64,000 nucleotides of DNA, taken from contig NZ_JARHUD010000004.1 in the NCBI RefSeq assembly GCF_029222965.1, forward strand, positions 310,001-374,000, written 5' to 3'. The notes under the pieces are model-generated. The model did no database searches. It saw only the letters and a program-made list of their open reading frames with translations, and was not told the origin of the DNA. The translations under genes were made by a program, and so were the position numbers. Origin of the DNA: Aquibaculum arenosum (GTDB taxonomy: Bacteria > Pseudomonadota > Alphaproteobacteria > Kiloniellales > DSM-21159). Below, in pieces: positions 62,583-64,000 of the stretch (position 1 is the stretch's first letter; each line of letters begins with the position of its first letter).

Positions 62583-63191
62583 TCAGTGGGCGAAGAGGTC
62601 GATCTCGTCCCAACCTGCCAGGTCCAGCCGGGCGCGCGTGGGCAGGAAGGTGAACATGGCCTCGGCCAGTTCCCTGCGACCCTCGCGCTCCAGCATCTCG
62701 TCCAGCCGCTGGCGCAGCGCGTGCAGGTGCAGCACGTCGCTGGCAGCATAGCGCTGCTGCTCCTCGGTCAGTTCGGCGGCGCCCCAATCGGAAGACTGCT
62801 GCTGTTTCGACAGCGAGACCCCCAGCAACTCATTGCACAGGTCCTTGAGGCCGTGGCGGTCGGTGAAGGTGCGCACGAGCTTGGAGGCGATCTTGGTGCA
62901 GTAGATGGGGGCTGCGGTGACTTCGAGATAGCGCTCGATCGCAGCGACGTCGAAGCGTGCGAAGTGATAGATCTTGGTGACCTGAGGATCGGCCAGCAGC
63001 CGGCGCAGGTTGGGGGCTTCATAGCCGCCACGGAATTGCACCAGGTGGGCATTCCCGTCGCCGGCGGAGAGCTGGATCAGGCACAGGCGGTCGCGCTGCA
63101 GGTTGAGGCCCATGGTTTCGCAGTCCACCGCAACGGCCTCCCCGAAAGTGAGATCCGCGGGCAGGTCGTCTTGATGGAGCGTAACGGTCAC
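62583..63191 (-). CDS. Short RNase D-type 3'-5' exonuclease
   Basis: 202 residues, GTG start nine bases after AAGGAA. DEDD motifs: VAVDCETMGL (Asp, Glu), IYHFARFDVAAIE (Asp), and YAASDVLHLHAL (Tyr-Asp). No HRDC domains, so it is the half-length RNase D-like form seen in many alphaproteobacteria. It would trim 3' ends of tRNA or other RNA. Confidence 0.9.
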   Translation of the reverse strand: MTVTLHQDDLPADLTFGEAVAVDCETMGLNLQRDRLCLIQLSAGDGNAHLVQFRGGYEAPNLRRLLADPQVTKIYHFARFDVAAIERYLEVTAAPIYCTKIASKLVRTFTDRHGLKDLCNELLGVSLSKQQQSSDWGAAELTEEQQRYAASDVLHLHALRQRLDEMLEREGRRELAEAMFTFLPTRARLDLAGWDEIDLFAH

Positions 63192-63439
63192 GAAGCGCGT
63201 TCCTTCCGGCAGCCCTCGGGCACTGATCCGAGGCGCGGCAAGACAATAAGGGCGCGCAGCGGGCTGTCAACGGCGGCTCCGCCGCGGTATATAGCGCGGC
63301 ACGAGCGCACCGGAGCGGCACGCAGGGGTGGGCATAGCCCGTATCTCGGACGGCGCCGAATGCGAAGGGGCCGCAAGGCCGGTTGCCATCCGACGCCGTG
63401 CCGGTGAGATGCCGGCCAGGGAAGAGGAGTCGAGAGAGA

Positions 63440-64000
63440 ATGCTAAGTCAGCGCTGTGTCACGGTTTTTGGCGGATCCGGATTCATCGGGCGTTACGTCG
63501 TGGCGCGCCTGGCCGATCTTGGATGGACCGTGCGCGTGGCGGTGCGCCGACCGGGCCGGGCCGAGTTTCTCAAGCCCCTGGGGGACGTGGCCCAGGTGGT
63601 GCCCCTGCGCTGCAATCTCACCAACGATGCCGAGGTGCGCAACGCTGTCGCCGGGTCCGATGCCGTGATCAACCTGGTGGGCATTCTGCAATCTCACGGC
63701 AAGCAGAGCTTCGATGCGGTGCATGTTGAAGGCACGCGCTCGATCGCGCGCGCCGCGGCCGAAGCCGGCATCACGCGCTTCGTTCAGATCTCCGCGCTGG
63801 GTGCCTCTGCCGACTCCAGCTCCGACTATGCGCGCTCCAAGGCCGAGGCTGAGCAGGCGCTGCTGGAGATCATTCCCGAGGCGGTGGTGCTGCGCCCCTC
63901 GGTGGTCTTCGGTCCGGAGGATTCTTTCTTCAATCGCTTTGCCTCCATGGCGCGCTTTTCGCTGGTGCTGCCGCTGATCGGTGGCGGCAAGACGCGCTTC
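63440..64000 (+). CDS. NAD(P)-binding complex I NDUFA9-like protein (3' end cut)
   Basis: 187 visible codons, ATG after GAGAGAGA. Rossmann loop VTVFGGSGFIGRYVV, then DAVINLVGIL, FVQISALGASADSSSDYARSKAEAE (YxxxK-type Tyr-Lys) and VVLRPSVVFGPEDSFFNRFASM. These are marks of the extended SDR NDUFA9/NAD(P)H quinone oxidoreductase accessory family, found beside other genes in alphaproteobacteria. The open frame runs off the window. Confidence 0.88.
   Translation, partial: MLSQRCVTVFGGSGFIGRYVVARLADLGWTVRVAVRRPGRAEFLKPLGDVAQVVPLRCNLTNDAEVRNAVAGSDAVINLVGILQSHGKQSFDAVHVEGTRSIARAAAEAGITRFVQISALGASADSSSDYARSKAEAEQALLEIIPEAVVLRPSVVFGPEDSFFNRFASMARFSLVLPLIGGGKTRF

Noticed and set aside
1-64000. tRNA and rRNA genes, insertion sequences, phage genes
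   Set aside because: I looked for T-arm-like GGTTCGAnnCC, transposase and integrase words and found none that fit.

Overview
The window looks like chromosomal DNA of a Gram-negative, high-GC alphaproteobacterium, probably a free-living Rhodospirillales-type organism. The evidence is the layout kdsD-lptC-lptA-lptB-rpoN-hpf-ptsN, a DUF1150 gene directly behind an IbpA-type Hsp20 gene, the small alphaproteobacterial families DUF6494 and DUF6356, GTG/TTG starts, and many ATGA/GTGA gene overlaps. I found no rRNA, tRNA, insertion sequence, prophage or CRISPR array. Most of the long open frames opposite real genes are high-GC shadows.

Layout. 1-3.7 kb: a clipped UMF1-type MFS transporter, a YheT-type hydrolase and a TrmA/RlmD-type Fe-S RNA methyltransferase. 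3.6-7.2 kb: a four-gene minus-strand operon joining an arylsulfotransferase-like periplasmic protein, a tiny membrane protein, a three-helix Oxa1/EMC3-like membrane protein and a PAPS-type sulfotransferase. 7.4-9.5 kb: a TetR regulator divergent from an acyl-CoA dehydrogenase around a perfect 28-bp palindrome. 9.7-14.4 kb: PmbA/TldE, a HAD nucleotidase, a PH-like membrane protein, exonuclease III, a probable small RNA and a C26 peptidase. 14.5-20.6 kb: an acyl-activating/ACP/acyltransferase fusion, DUF6494, accA, dapD and dapE. 20.6-23.2 kb: modABC with a ModE-type operator. 23.4-31.6 kb: a gamma-glutamyltransferase homologue, an azlC-azlC-azlD exporter, an MFS transporter, a HAD phosphatase and a dimethylglycine/sarcosine dehydrogenase-like enzyme.

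31.8-38.4 kb is the most accessory-looking stretch: a TonB siderophore receptor with a Fur-like site, an AbrB-Doc toxin-antitoxin pair, NIPSNAP, soxR divergent from a SoxR-box-controlled MBL protein, a Rieske ferredoxin, and a Tat-exported helical protein paired with a DUF4394 protein. 38.6-55.2 kb is mainly housekeeping: rpmI-rplT-pheS-pheT, a Pit transporter, a ketopantoate reductase-like gene, an RluA-type synthase, opgG, rimO, coaBC-dut-Rrf2, an Lrp regulator, a dicarboxylate symporter, and a cobB homologue that has lost its key catalytic residues. 55.3-63.2 kb: a heat-shock module (RpoH-like promoter, ROSE-like thermometer, hsp20, DUF1150), then ptsN-hpf-rpoN-lptB-lptA-lptC-kdsD and RNase D. 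The window ends inside a complex I NDUFA9-like gene.

The most novel system is the sulfo-transfer operon at 3649-7239. Next come the candidate small RNA at 13.4-13.55 kb, the degenerate CobB, the SoxR-controlled MBL gene, the ROSE/RpoH control of hsp20, and a pair of long imperfect palindromes sharing TAGAG/CTCTA ends at 38.4 and 62.5 kb.
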